Shown here: one piece after another, positions 33,705 through 47,513 of the stretch | Position numbering within the stretch: position 1 is the stretch's first letter | How the letters are laid out: every line of letters starts with the position of its first letter | NCBI RefSeq assembly: GCF_037975245.1 | Contig: NC_092573.1 | Coordinates: 12,006,501-12,070,500, forward strand | DNA length: 64,000 bases | Source: Apostichopus japonicus | Taxonomy: Eukaryota; Echinodermata; Holothuroidea; Aspidochirotida; Stichopodidae | Direction of reading: 5' to 3' | Program-made: the position numbers and the translations under genes | Notes under the pieces: model-generated | Told to the model about the DNA's origin: nothing | Seen by the model: only the letters and a program-made list of their open reading frames with translations | Databases searched by the model: none

Positions 33705-35108
33705 GTTAGTCTACTCTACCAAATGGGTTATACTTTTTGGGTATTGGTCAGCACAGGTTATAATTTCACGACTCGATAGTACTGTATCAGATTTTATTAA
33801 GTTCACATCCCTATGCTGTCCAAGAATGTTCATCTTTTCGTCAGGAAAACCTATATGACTTCAGAGTATGGTGGGAGTTGGAGAGATGGGGTTACATAAG
33901 GCAGTCACCATGAAATACGAATGCAAGTTCGAAAACTAGTCCCGCCAAATCAGCCTGGTTCTGAACGAACCATGGGTCCAAGGTACCCCGAATCCGCATG
34001 TAGGCTACGAACTTGTACTCTTGATATGAGACACGCTTATGAATTCCCTGCACATCGCTACACCCACCCTTCCAAACACGCATCTACCCACGTCACAATT
34101 ACATATGTTCCTATGACATGATTGATGTGTTCAGTTAAGATAGACAAGCATGGTTTAAGGCATATAATCCCCTTCAGATATGTTTCTATTGACTAGTGAT
34201 TTGTTAGATTGGTTAAGTGTGGCTTCATTGTAGACGGGTTCTTTAATTAATTGATCTAAAGTACTACTTGGCTGAAAGAAAATAAATAACTTTGTCAATC
34301 CAAAACCGTTTTTGAATAAAGCAATACTTCTAATATTACGGGTCACATTTTAAAATGACAAATCGTTTGATAAACTAGAAATAGTAGGTCAATGAGACAA
34401 GCAGAAGAATTAGAGGACAATCAACGGAGTCGTATATCTCATCGCCATCAAACTACGCGACCTTTGCATATGGTTACCATGGCAACCACATAATAATATT
34501 ATGAAAGATTCAATACGAAACAACTCATAAATGAAACTAGGTCATCAACTCATTATTGAAACTAGGTCATTATTGTTACGGTAAGGAAACTATCAGTGCC
34601 AGTCTGAGGACGTACCAAAATTGAATATTTTTGGAGATAAATCGTATACATGCATAAATGTCCCAGTGTCATGTGAGACAAATGGTATTGGATAGACAAT
34701 GTCCATATAATACCTGTCGTTATGAAAAATAGAAATAACAAACAAACAAATATGTTGAAAATGTCTACAAGTTATATGTTAACATTTCAATCAACACAAA
34801 GTTGATCTAAACTGAGACCATTTGCTTATTGTTTAATTGTGTGATTAACAATCGACATAGGTCATTATTGAAACGGTAAGGAAACTATAAGTGCCAGTCT
34901 GAAGACATATCACAATTGAATATTTTAGGAGATAAATCGGTATACAATTAATCAAGTTACGGAAACAAAGGAATGGGATAATCTCTCTTGGAAATAAGTT
35001 AAAAAGTTAAAAAAATTAAACACAGTTTAAAAAAAAATAAACTAATTAATCGAAGTTATCAATTGGAATTCTAATTGAAAATTGATTATTACAACATTAC
35101 TTTGACAG
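33705..35108. repeat. intron with a ~90-bp direct duplication
   Basis: TAGGTCATTATTG..ACGGTAAGGAAACTAT.AGTGCCAGTCTGA begins near 34563 and again near 34858. Both copies run on through AATTGAATATTTT and GGAGATAAATCG. Otherwise the stretch is AT-rich spacer leading to the acceptor ACTTTGACAG. Confidence 0.6.
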
Positions 35109-38100
35109 TGATTAGCGATGAAACCACCAGTGGCAAGGACGGGATGAATAGTACATCAGAGTATCCTACAACAGATGATGAGGTTACTTCTGTTGTGACT
35201 AGCGATGAAACCACCAGTGGCAAGGACGGGATGAGTAGTACATCAGAGAATATTACAACAGATGATGAGGTTACTTCTGTTGTGACTAGCGATGAAACCA
35301 CCAGTGGCAAGGACGGGATGAATAGTACATCAGAGTATATTACAACAGATGATGAGGTTACTTCTGTTTTGACTAGCGATGAAACCACCAGTGGCAAGGA
35401 CGGGATGAATAGTACATCAGAGAATATTACAACAGATGATGAGGTTACTTCTGTTGTGACTAGCGATGAAACCACGAGTGACAAGGACGGGATGACTAGT
35501 ACATCAGAGTATATTACAACAGATGATGAGGTTACTTCTGTTGTGACTAGCGATGAAACCACCAGTGGCAAGGACGGGATGAATAGTACATCAGAGAATA
35601 TTACAACAGATGATGAGATTACTTCTGTTGCGACCAGCGATGAAAGCACGAGTGGCAAGGACGGGATGAATAGTACATCAGAGTATATTACAACAGATGA
35701 TGAGATTACGTCTAGTGTGACTTCTCAGTCAATGGAGACTAGTGACACAATAACTATTCAAACCACTGATGTAGTATCAAAGACAACCACTGAACCGTCA
35801 ACAATTACTGTAGTAGAAGAAACCAGCGATCTTATTCTCACGACTGATGATGAAATGACTAGTACATCAGAATATCTTACAGCAGATGATGATGTTACGT
35901 CTATTGTGACTTCTCAGCCAATGGTCACTTCTGATAAAACAACAATGCATATCACTGATGTAACAAAGACAGCGACTGAACCGTCAATAATTACTATAGT
36001 AGAAGAAACCAGCGATCCTATCCTCACGACTGATGAGATGGCTAGTACATTACAGTTTCTTACAACAGATGATGAGGTTACTGCTGTTGTGACTCCTCAA
36101 ACAATAGTCACTTCTGATGGAATATCCATGCAAACCACTGATGTAGTATCAAAGTCAGCGACTGAACCGTCAACAATTACTATACTAGAAGAAACCAGCG
36201 ATCCTATTCTCACGACTGATCGGATGGCTACTACATTACAGTATCTTACAACAGATGATGAGGTTACTTCTGTTGTGACTAGCGATGAAACCACAAGTGG
36301 CAAGGACGGGATGAGTAGTACATCAGAGTATATTACAACAGATGATGAGGTTACTTCTGTTGTGACTAGCGATGAAACCACCAGTGGCAAGGACGGGATG
36401 AATAGTACATCAGAGAATATTACAACAGATGATGAGATTACTTCTGTTGCGACCAGTGATGAAAGCACGAGTGGCAAGGACGGGATGAATAGTACATCAG
36501 AGTATATTACAACAGATGATGAGATTACGTCTAGTGTGACTTCTCAGTCAATGGAGACTAGTGACACAATAACTATTCAAACCACTGATGTAGTATCAAA
36601 GACAACCACTGAACCGTCAACAATTACTGTAGTAGAAGAAACCAGCGATCTTATTCTCACGACTGATGATGAAATGACTAGTACATCAGAATATCTTACA
36701 GCAGATGATGTTACGTCTATTGTGACTTCTCAGCCAATGGTCACTTCTGATAAAACAACAATGCATATCACTAACGTATCAAAGACAGCGACTGAACCGT
36801 CAACAATTACTATACTAGAAGAAACCAGCGATCCTATTCTCACGACTGATGGGATGGCTATTACATTAGAGTATCTTACAACAGATGATGATGTTACTTC
36901 TGTTGTGACTAGCAATGAAACCACCAGTGGCAAGGACGGGATGAATAGTACATCAGAGAATATTACAACAGATGATGAGGTTACTTCTGTTGCGACTAGC
37001 GATGAAACCACGAGTGCCAAGGACGGGATGAGTAGTACACCAGAGTATATTACAACAGATAATGAGGTTACTTCTGTTGTGTCTAGCGATGAAACCACGT
37101 GTGGCAAGGACGGGATGAATAGTACATCAGAGTATATTACAACAGATGATGAGATTACGTCTAGTGTGACTTCTCAGTCAATGGAGACTATTGACACAAT
37201 AACTATTCAAACCACTGATGTAGTATCAAAGACAACCACTGAACCGTCAACAATTAGTGTAGTAGAAGAAACCAGCGATCCTATTCTCACGACTGATGAA
37301 ATGACTAGTACATCAGAATATCTTACAGCAGATGATTATGTTACGTCTTTTGTGACTTCTCAGCCAATGGAGACTATTGACACAATAACTATTCAAACCA
37401 CTGATGTAGTATCAAAGACAACGACTGAACCGTCAACAACTACTGTAGACGAAACCAGCGATTCTATTCTCACGACTGATGGAATGACTAGTACATCCGA
37501 GTATGTTATAATAGATGATGAGGTTACGACTGTTGTGACTTTTCAGTCAATGGTCACTTCTGATAAAACAACAATGCATATCACTGATGTATCAAAGACA
37601 GCGACTGAACCGTCAACAATTACTATATTAGAAGAAACCAGCGATCCTATCCTCACGACTGATGAGATCGCTAGTACATTACAGTTTCTTACAACAGATG
37701 ATGAGGTTACTTCTGTTGTGACTTCTCAAACAATAGTCACTTCTGATGGAATATCCATGCAAACCACTGATGTAGTATCAAAGACAACGAATGAACCGTC
37801 AACAATTACTGTAGTAGAAGAAACCAGCGATCCTATCCTCACGACTGATGAGATTGCTAGTACATTACAGTTTCTTACAACGGATGATGAGGTCACTTCT
37901 GATGGAATATCCATGCAAACCACTGATGTAGTATCAAAGTCAGCGACTGAACCGTCAACAATTACTATACTAGAAGAAACCAGCGATCCTATTCTCACGA
38001 CTGATGGGATGGCTACTACATTACAAAATCTTACAACAAATGATGATGTTACGTCTATTGTTACTTCTCAGTCAATGGAGACTATTGACACAATAACTAT

Positions 38101-39280
38101 TCAAACCGCTGATGTAGTATCAAAGACAACGACTGAACCGTCAACAACGGCCCTAGACGAAACCAGCGATTCTATCCTCAAGACTGATGGAACGGCTACT
38201 ACATTACAGTATCTTACAACAGATGATGATGTTACGTCTTTTGTGACTTCTCAAACAATAGTCACTTCTGATGGAATATCCATGCAAACCACCGATGTAG
38301 TATCAAAGACAACCACTGAACCGTCAACAATTACTATACTAGAAGAAACAAGTGATCCTATTCTCACGACTGATGGGAAGGCTAGTACATTAGAGTATCT
38401 TACAACAGATGATGATGTTACGTCTATTGTGACTTCTCAGCCAATGGAGACTAATAACACAATAACTATTGAAACCACCGATGTAGTATCAAAGTCAGCG
38501 ACTGAACCGTCAACAATTACTGTAGTAAAAGAAACCAGCGATCCTATCCTCACGACTGATGGAATAGCTAGTACATTACAGTATCTTACAACAGATGATG
38601 ATGTTACGTCTATTGTGACTTCTCAAACAATAGTCACTTCTGATGAAATATCCATGCAAACCACTGTTGTAGTATCAAAGACAACGAATGAACCGTCAAC
38701 AACAACTATACTAGAAGAAACCAGCGATCCTATTCTCACGACTGATGGGATGGCTAGTACATTACAATATCTTACAGCAGATGATGAGGCTACTTCTGTT
38801 GTGACTTCTCAGTCAATGATCACTTCTGATGAAACAACAATACAAATTACTGATTTTGTATCAAAGTCAGCAAGTGAACCGTTAACAATTACTGGAGTAG
38901 AATCCAGCGACCCTAATTTCACCACAGATGATATATTTAGTACATCAAAGTATCTTACAACAGATGAAAAGGTTTCCATGGTCGTTTCCACGGACAATCG
39001 TTTTTTGGACATAACGACAATAGCTCCGGTAACTCCTCGACTGACGAAGCCTTATTTGTATGGAAATGCGTTTGGAAATGTAAATTTCAAGACTTTTGAT
39101 GGACGTAACTTTACCATCGTTGGATCTGACCTTTTCGTAGGTTGCAAGAGTCGCTTTGATGACGTTTGTTTGAATTCAGAATTTTGTAACTTCAAACTTT
39201 TTATCCAACTTGAGAAGAACACCGATGTAGGAATGGCAGAGATAGTGAAGCTGAAGATTGAACTCAAATTCGTAAAAGAG
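35109..39280 (+). CDS. mucin-like gene: repeat-array exon plus start of VWD1
   Basis: A single 4,172-bp exon, phase 1 in, phase 0 out (donor GAG|GTAAGG). About 1,310 residues are tandem repeats of two kinds. The 29-residue type is TSDETTSGKDGMNSTSEY plus ITTDDEVTSVV, about 13 copies. The ~62-residue type contains TTDVVSKTTTEPSTIT and EETSDPILTTDGM, about 15 copies. The short unit is about 40% Ser/Thr and a quarter Asp/Glu, with few prolines and N-glycosylation sequons (NST, NIT). The array should be O-glycosylated and acidic. The last ~75 residues (YGNAFGNVNFKTFDGRNFTI) start a VWD domain whose GDPH position is degenerate (GNVN). The open frame extends left of 35109, but only from a non-ATG codon. 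Confidence 0.9.
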
Positions 39281-39761
39281 GTAAGGAAAATATAAGTTTG
39301 TTGCTTTCAATGTGAAGTGTGTAAGTTATCACCTCTTGTAACTAAAATCTGCACAAACTACATTAGTTGCTTTAACCAATTATAAGATTTTTTTCTTCAT
39401 TTTTCATAATAATCCTATCAAGATCATTTGGCAATATGTAATACAATATCGGGTTTTTAATGATGGTGTTCCGTGCCTTTAACAAAACTGTAAGTTCTGT
39501 GGACCTGTAAAGAATATTTAAAGTTGATTGATCATCGTAAAGGGCAAAAATATGTACGACTACAGTTTATACAAACAGTGGCAAGTAATATCACAGTGGA
39601 AACGTAATTCCGGAACTGGTTGATCACTGATTCAATGTATTGCATGTTATGTTATATATTACGCAAATTGCTAAAACAGACTAGAGAATTGTGAATTACA
39701 ATGCTTAGGTGGAGAAGAATCCGGCTTTATATGAGATAATAAGTTTGTATTTTCCTTCTAG

Positions 39762-39878
39762 GCTCTGGTTTTTGAGTTTGATACAGAAGGCAATGTTAGG
39801 CTGAATGAGGTAAAGAATATTTTGCCTATAATCATCCCAGAATATGAAGTGGGGGTATGGCAAACTGGAACATACATT
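39762..39878 (+). CDS. mucin-like gene: VWD1, second exon
   Basis: ALVFEFDTEGNVRLNEVK to VWQTGTYI, phase 0 to 0. The V.LN pattern is the middle beta-sheet part of a VWD domain. Acceptor TTCCTTCTAG, donor GTAAGT. Confidence 0.85.
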
Positions 39879-40321
39879 GTAAGTACCCATTTAATTCGTT
39901 AAGAGCAATAACTTGTATGTGGATTGTAGCTCCCGTCATTTCATATGTCACTTATAATGCGATGGGAACGTTTCTTTGACAGAAAACTATACTCAATAAA
40001 GAGTAAAATAAAGGAAACATGTAATGAAAATATTTCTAGTATGTAAGTTACTTGATCAATGGAGTTGTAGACAACAACATACACCTGTCAATTCAACTTC
40101 TAAAACAATTCATTTATCTGTTATATATAAATATGAGCTTTACCGATGTGAAACGCGGCATTATTCGAATCTTCATCTCGGTGGCGGATGCATGGATGTC
40201 ATAGCTTGCAAATTCGAAGTAACACTTTGAACAATTAATTTCATCTGATAATTCAACTTATAGAAACCTTGTAAAGGTATGTTCTGTAATGTACCTTTTT
40301 TTAAATTTATTTACTCAACAG

Positions 40322-40480
40322 ATCCTGGAGACTAACCTTGGGTTGCGAGTGAGATGGATTACCCACCACGGGTGTGTTTCTGTGGGCCTAACATCATCGT
40401 GGAAGAACAAAGTAGATGGCCTTCTAGGAAATTTTAATGGTGAACCTGATGATGATTTTGCTGACAATACAGGCAAAATT
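40322..40480 (+). CDS. mucin-like gene: VWD1, third exon
   Basis: Phase 0 to 0. Ends with VDGLLGNFNGEPDDDFADNT, the hallmark GLCGN.NG...DDF end of VWD, with Leu in place of the usual Cys in the GLCG tetrad. Donor ATT|GTGAGT. Confidence 0.9.
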
Positions 40481-40798
40481 GTGAGTAAAATAGAAAAAGA
40501 ATCAATATCAACATGTATAAATATTACTGGGAAGATATACCATATTTTCATGTATGCGTGTATCATGGTATGTTTATGAAACGACAATGAGTTGGAAAAT
40601 CTATACCACTAAGGAAACCTTCCAGCCTTAACCTGGATATTGCAGTGATTATAGAAAGATTATAATTTTCCTGTGAAAATGATTTCAATATGATCAGAAG
40701 GATGTGATTAAAAGACAGATTTATTTGTAATTTGTTGTTGTACTGCTGAATATGTCTATCTTAGACTTTATTATTTGATTTTCGTTTGTTATTTTCAG

Positions 40799-40943
40799 CA
40801 AACTTTGAACCAGTTTGTCAAGAGTTTCGTTATAAAGCAGGAAGGCACGTCAGACGGCAATTTTGCAAATGACCTTACATGTCGTAACAATGCAACTATG
40901 ACTTCCGCAATTTACAGATGTTCGATATTGACTGATAAATCTG
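40799..40943 (+). CDS. mucin-like gene: VWD1 to C8 linker
   Basis: QTLNQFVKSFVIKQEG to SILTDKS, phase 0 in, phase 1 out (TCT G|GTGGGT). It occupies the usual W-type linker between VWD and C8, and contains two cysteines (DLTCRN, YRCSI). Confidence 0.8.
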
Positions 40944-42876
40944 GTGGGTTAAACTTTTAAGTTTTGTACATTAACAATGAATATGTAAAGAAAGACTGTT
41001 TGCAACCTTTTGTGTGGGACGAAATGAAACAGGAGGGCTTTGGGTGATTGGGTAGTGTTGGCACCGTAGGAATTTAAGTGATGCAAGTATGAGTGTCGGT
41101 GACAATGCGGATGGAATCAGGTAACCAGAATTTTTCATTCTGTCTACGTTGTATCTGCAAGAATCGACACTTAGGGACTGTCCTGGGGCTTGATTCTAGA
41201 AACCTGAGGGGTTAGTATGTTAAACCTTTGGGCAAAAAGTAATTGCGAGTAGACTCATAAACAAACAAAACAACACTAAATACAATACTTTCTGCTTCAA
41301 ATTAAAACAGAACATTTTAAACACTCGTTTTGGAATAAAAGTTATAGACAACTTGACAAATCGCACCTCTAACAAAACTTGTCTATGTCAAGTTACATTG
41401 CTGTTGCATTATTGCTTACATATAAATACTTGATAGAATTAGTACAGCTAATAGAACTGTTAAAAAGATAAAATCCACGGCAATGCCGGACTATTCTGCT
41501 GGATAATTGTACCAACAAAGACAGCGGCAGGCAATCAAATGATCATCTTTTGTTTCAAGTTACAGTCATAATCTGTCAGACATTTGCCTTTTCTTAGTCG
41601 AAATTTGAAGAAATGTTCAAAATTTCGACATACGAAGTCAAAATTCAAAGGATCACTGAAAACGTCAACTGTTCTACATTTGGACCTTTCGTTGCCCTTA
41701 GTTGCCTATACTTCCTTTTTTTACGTAGTACCATCGGGCGTTACTTATAGTACCACTCTAGTCCAACATTTGATTTCGATACTTTAAGACTGAATACTGA
41801 ACTGTCGAGGAATAAGGCAACATTTCGATATACAAAAGTCATTATTTGAAATGAAATGCCAACAGTTTGAGATGAAAAGTCGACATTTCGATATCAAATA
41901 TTTTGCAGATTTTTTCTTGAATTTAGAGAAAGAAAAGTTAACGAATGTTTGCAACATATTACTAAACATATTACAAAAAATCAAAAGGTCGATCCTATTT
42001 ATCGAAATGCTGACTTATTTTATATAAGAAAATAATTGACAAAATAGTAGTGGCTATGCACTGAGCAGGACTACCATCATTAAAGATGACAAAAAAGAAG
42101 AAAAAGTAGTCGAAACTTTCAGGGAAAATTTATAAATATGTCGTCCACTATATTTCCATACTCTACCAACTAATGCAAAAAGGGAGAGGTGTTGAAGAGG
42201 GAAAACAGGTGTGTGATCCGGCGAGAGTATCAGTAGGCTACTGTGGTCTGGACTCTGACTCATGTCCAGGCGAGTCCAAGATTGAGAAATGTATTCTCAA
42301 AATTACCAATTAAGTTTCCTACTGCTCGACGACATAACTTTGTTTTTAGCAGAAACTAGAACTAAGTGAACACGTCTTTAAAGAAATTAGATTTTCAAAG
42401 AGGACAGGTAAGGTAAACTAAGCATTACTGCTTCGCGTTTTAATTTTCTCTTTATACTTTCTCGGTTAGTAATATCTAGATAGCAAATGGCAGGATGATG
42501 TATACCTTATTCTTGTGCACACAATATTACTTAACGCCACAAATATTCAAATAGGAGATAACGTATTGGAGAGAATGAGTTTGGAGATGATGGTAGACAT
42601 TGAGACTTCAACTGTAACTCTGTCATGGACAAGACCTTTGCCGCTAAGATTTGGTATGATTTCGGCCTCATTTTAGCTCTACTCGATTTCGGAAACGCAT
42701 CTACCGGACACGAAAACATCCTTGGTCGTGGTTAATTCCTTTGAATATGACACAGCTCTTTCAAATTTTTATATTGGAATAATGTGTCAGTATGTTCCCT
42801 TAATGATTCTTTCATTTTCAATTATGAACATGTTAAATGTTGGTATAATACACTGTTACATTTCTCGCTTTTCCAG
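40944..42876 (+). other. intron, 1.9 kb
   Basis: AT-rich. No additional in-phase exon or recognisable repeat element was seen. Frames on either strand lack domain signatures. Confidence 0.6.
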
Positions 42877-43083
42877 GTCCATTTGCTTCATGCTTAATAT
42901 CTGCTGCTGGTCCTCAACGTAACAGCGAGTTATATTATGAAAAGTGCATCGCAGACATATGTAGTGTTGATACTTATAATCAAGAGGACAACCTAGGTTG
43001 TGGGACGATAGCAAGCTTCGTTAGTGAATGCAATATGGCCGGCATTGAAGTCACTGATTGGAGACAGAAGAGCGTCTGTAGAG
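42877..43083 (+). CDS. mucin-like gene: C8 domain
   Basis: Phase 1 to 1. FASCLISAAG, YYEKCIADICSVDTYN, LGCGTIASFVSECNMAG and VTDWRQKSVC match the C8 cysteine spacing, including the closing (G).V..WR....C motif. In gel-forming mucins C8 follows VWD and precedes TIL, as here. Confidence 0.9.
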
Positions 43084-45374
43084 GTAATTATGTGATTTAA
43101 TTCTCATGCCTGTCGAGAAGGGGTGGCGGAGGCTTCAGCGTCTGCCCAGGGGTCAATTAGGGGGCCCTGGGAAATATGGGATAAAGGCTAATGTATGTTT
43201 CTTCGTAATCTTGTACTTGCGGAACATTTAGACCCAAAAGAGGGGCTCGGTGAGATGATTGTCAGGAGGCCCGACGTAGCTCTCGACGCCAATGTTGATT
43301 GGCATGGACATTACGTGATATCCTTGACCATTTAGCCAGGACTGAAGATTATTTGATCGAATTTTGACATCCTCAATATAAAAGAAGACCTTATTAGATT
43401 AAACAAGTTCTGGGGCACGGATTCGACACGTGAAAGATGTACTGTCTACTAACTTTAAAGGATATTCCGGGGCAAGACAATGTCTTGCATTGTTATTCAA
43501 CAATCGATTTCAACCACCGGCTTCCTTCTAAAATGTAGAAACTGTTAAGTTAGCGTTCTTCTCGAATTATACGTGATATTTCCGTCATTCGGAATGACGA
43601 AACGACTGTATGATTTGCCAATGCATGTACCACGTGAGAGAGGAAGCACGTTGATGAAATTCTAACGTTATCTGGCAGTGGGCCTACATATTCTATGGAG
43701 ATGTTAAGACATATGATGTGTTATGTCCCATTTCATTATTGCAACCACATGCCTAAGGTGATACGTTATCTACATGCATTTGTTGCACCAACCTTTGCTT
43801 ACGTTCCTCCATTATAATGATTCTATTTCAAACTGTTGTCGAACCGATAAGGAATCGAACCATACATTAGATAACGATGAGGAGCATTTTAATAAAAAGA
43901 ACATTCAAAATGTGTCGTAAATTGATAACAAAATGTCTACCTTTATCCCTAACGCCCATTGTAAACTAGAAATTTGGACTAATGGAACTATTACAAAAGC
44001 AATATAAGACATAGAGAACATTACAAAGAGACAACATATTACACCGACATGTTTACTTACATCGAGACGGTAACTTTATTGAATGATGAATAGATTTGCC
44101 CTATCGTAAAAAGAATCTTTCATGTCAAACTGCTCAAAAGGTTAAACTGTGACAACAAAAGACAAATAAGATAGTTCATTGATTTCATGTAGAGTAGTAT
44201 GGGCAACAAAATCATAAATAAGGGTGTAACCATCTTCTGTTACAAACTACTTTAATTATAGCTTCTAAATTCTTTCTGATTCCCAAAATTAGTGTTAGCT
44301 CCATTTTCAGCGCAGCAGCTAAACAACAGACCTCACTGAATTTGAACAGTTCAGTAACATCCCTCAGACAGTTAATATTACACAGGCGCGAATTCGGACC
44401 CACACAACTGGTAAAAGTAATTATTAACACAACCGTGCTTGTAGACCTAATTAAAGACCCTATTTATACCCTTAGTATGCATAAGACCTCCCTACTCGGG
44501 GCTTCGAAGACCCCAGGGTCATACCCTCCCCTGCTCTGAATTCCCTGAATACGGCCTTGACACATACAAGTATCTATTATTTGTTTGATGTTGTTCTTTA
44601 CAGTTAGTACGTTAAATTGTTACATATCCTAATATATTAAGAGTATCAATTGCTGTTTTCAAAACAGTATCGATTACAAAATTATATTATATCATAACAT
44701 CCGACAGTAATTTGTTGGCCGATTTTTTGCGTATTAGTTATGTTAATCATGCATGCTGTAAATATTTATTTGAAATAAATGAAAGAGCTTGAGAAAATTA
44801 TGCAAGTGATCCCAGTTATCCATGGTGTCGCTGGTTCGGATCTTTGTCTGGACAGATGTTTCTTCTTCGTTTTAAGTTCATTCATAAGTATCCTTTTAGT
44901 TTTTCGTTGTTCATTTACGTATATGTTAAAATATATGCCTATTGATAAGTTCATTCAGATTTCAGACCCATACATTAAAAATATTGCAACTTTTATGTTG
45001 AGGACATAAATGAAAAGGTCACTCCTGTCAATTTCAACTATTTGATTTTCATTTCTGTTGATAATCTCTATGACCTTACAAGAGGGAATATTTCCCAAAG
45101 TTAGACATGAGATTCGATGTATTTGCCTGATGACGTAACAACTTATTGTTTATTATAGCAATATTTATCTAGCACGTCAATTTAGTTATATTAGTCTCTA
45201 TAACCTAACTATTCAACTGTTTTAGATTGAAAATGTTTCAATCTATTTGAAAGTTTGAATGAATTCGACAATTTTTTTTACACTAAGAATTTAATGTTAT
45301 TAATGTAGTGAAAATATATAGAATTATCAAAATAAAGATCTTACATTTTTATTATTATTATAAACATTCACTAG
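43084..45374 (+). other. intron, 2.3 kb
   Basis: No further exon was found that would fit phase 1 to 1. No recognised element. Confidence 0.55.
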
Positions 45375-45577
45375 AACTCCTCTGCCCGTCTAACTCAACT
45401 TATAAGGTCAGTGCAGAAGTTATTTGTTCCAACACATGTGCGTCAACTGCAGTTATTAATTGTGCATCTGAAGAACGAGCTGAGGGTTGCTTCTGTGATA
45501 ATGGATATTCTCGTGAAGGCAATGCTTGTGTTGCGTCATCTCAATGTGGATGCTTTTACAAAGGGAACTATCAGAAG
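45375..45577 (+). CDS. mucin-like gene: TIL domain
   Basis: Phase 1 in (G+AA), phase 0 out (CAG AAG|GTGGGT). LLCPSNSTYKVSAEVICSN, TCAS, ERAEGCFCDNGYS and CVASSQCGCFYKGNYQK fit the trypsin-inhibitor-like cysteine-rich domain that closes a D assembly. Confidence 0.9.
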
Positions 45578-46393
45578 GTGGGTAGATGCACTAAACGATT
45601 CCTACAAATCATTGCTCTACGTTTCATTTTGTTCACCCAGTTGGGTCTATTTTCCATATACTGTGCTTTCCTCTTTCAAAGCACTCATATTGACAGTATG
45701 AGTAGTATGAGCAGTATGAACTGTTTTTACTGTCAGTACGAATGGTTTGAAACATGATTTTGGAGGAAGGTATAGAGTGGTGTTAGCATTGAATTGCTTG
45801 TTTTATGATTCACTGAATAATCATTTCTCATGAATCCTCGTTGTGTGCACGTTTCATGTAACCTTAACATAATTGGGAACAGTTACACCTATCTGAGAAC
45901 GCTATTGCTGATATTGAGGTAGCTGCATAATAACAGACATAACAGGTGTGACCTTGTGCTACCCTTAAGTGGGTGTGCCTAAGGAAGAAAACAAAACCGT
46001 TGTCAAAAACGTAATGATGAGGGCAAAGGTTGAGATTGGGGAAAACTTGTTTCAAGATGGAGAAACGGGTGCAACGGGAAGGTCTGTTTTTTGTCGTAAC
46101 CTTACGCAAGAACCTAAGTAATACTTACCGTAATGGTAGAGAAGACGGAAAGGTAACAAAGACGAAGGAAGGGTGTGTGTGTGTGTTCCTGACGCTCGGG
46201 TAGAGGTTCCAAGTACGCCAAGAGAAAGATGGCGCTTGGAACATTTATATGAATTGATTGAATAAAACAGTCAAGATTGATTATAGCCCCATTTAACGCA
46301 TTCGTTTGTCCCCGGTCTGAGGGTCTTTCTTAATCGCGGAATCTTTATAATATAAAACTTGTTTATTATATCAAACTTAAATTTCACCTGTAG

Positions 46394-46568
46394 CTAGGGG
46401 CAAACTTTACTACGAGAACCTGTGATGAACGGTGCGTATGTTCCAGTAACCATACTCCATCATGTGGCAATATCAGCTGCCACAATAAAGCATTCTGTGG
46501 TTTAGTTGGTGGCAAACATGACTGCCACTGTGAAGACGGATATATCGGTGATGGTACCAGCTGTAGAA
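46394..46568 (+). CDS. mucin-like gene: post-TIL C-rich segment and EGF-like
   Basis: Phase 0 in, phase 1 out. LGANFTTRTCDERCVC continues the TIL-associated (von Willebrand E-like) segment. ISCHNKAFCGLVGGKHDC then HCEDGYIGDGTSC is an EGF-like module of the C..GY.GDG..C type. Confidence 0.85.
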
Positions 46569-47513
46569 GTAAGCTCATTTATTTGCTTAGATTGTTTTAG
46601 ATTAATACAAAACCATAATGGCAGGAAATTTGATCTTTTCTAGTTATTTTGCAACTGAACAATCTGTTTTATCATTGCTTTGTCTGGTAAAATTAATATA
46701 TTAAGCTGGATTAAGCGTCGACACAACTGTACAAAACGTGGTATGGTTGCAATACATTTTGCATTTATATATATTTTTTAAGGCTTGATCTATTAAATAA
46801 AGTAGGAAAACAAAATAAGCACACATAGGGAAACAAATGTGGCAACAGCTAATTTTTTAAAGTTTACAGGGGCTCTTTATATTGTGTTCTTGACAGATAA
46901 AAATAGAGAGCGAAAATACTGAACACATAACTACCTAAGTAAATATTTGAAGTTTATAAAATGGTTCGTCTTGTTGTGAATAAATCTTCACATAAAAGTT
47001 GTTCATAAGTTAAATTTAGAATTGGCATACCAACTTTACCAGTATTAAGTTTATTCGTTTGGTAGATCACCTTTACTAAAAATTTCCAAAACAAGAAGAA
47101 GAATTTACAAACAAGGAGGCAAATAAATGCATTGTCTTTTCTTTTTAAAAAAGGCACTTTACTTGCATATTTTTAATATATCTTTGAAATAATAGAAAAG
47201 TAGGAAAGAAAGAACGGAGTTGAAAATTATAATAATGCACAATTTAGTAACCATAAAATCTGAGAGGAGTCATTGTCTCTTCGAACCCTGATATATTGTT
47301 GTAATATATGGCATTATCAAAGATAACATCATGCATGCCATTTTAAAGTTTCCTTTCGAAAGGGAATGGATGACAACAGAAGGAACTAGTCTTGCCGAAA
47401 AATATTGGGATTTATATATTATTCGTTTATGCGCTGGTCTAGTAATTGTTTGTGATTAAAGAGGTGAATTTAACAACATATATTTTATTTTATTTTCCAT
47501 CTTGTGTTTCAAG
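46569..47513 (+). other. intron, 0.95 kb
   Basis: AT-rich spacer. Nothing recognised. Confidence 0.6.

Noticed and set aside
35089-39012. Long minus-strand frames (Ser/Val-rich) opposite the repeat array
   Set aside because: They are antisense shadows of an array with a three-base period and no stops. The plus frame leads in phase into VWD1.
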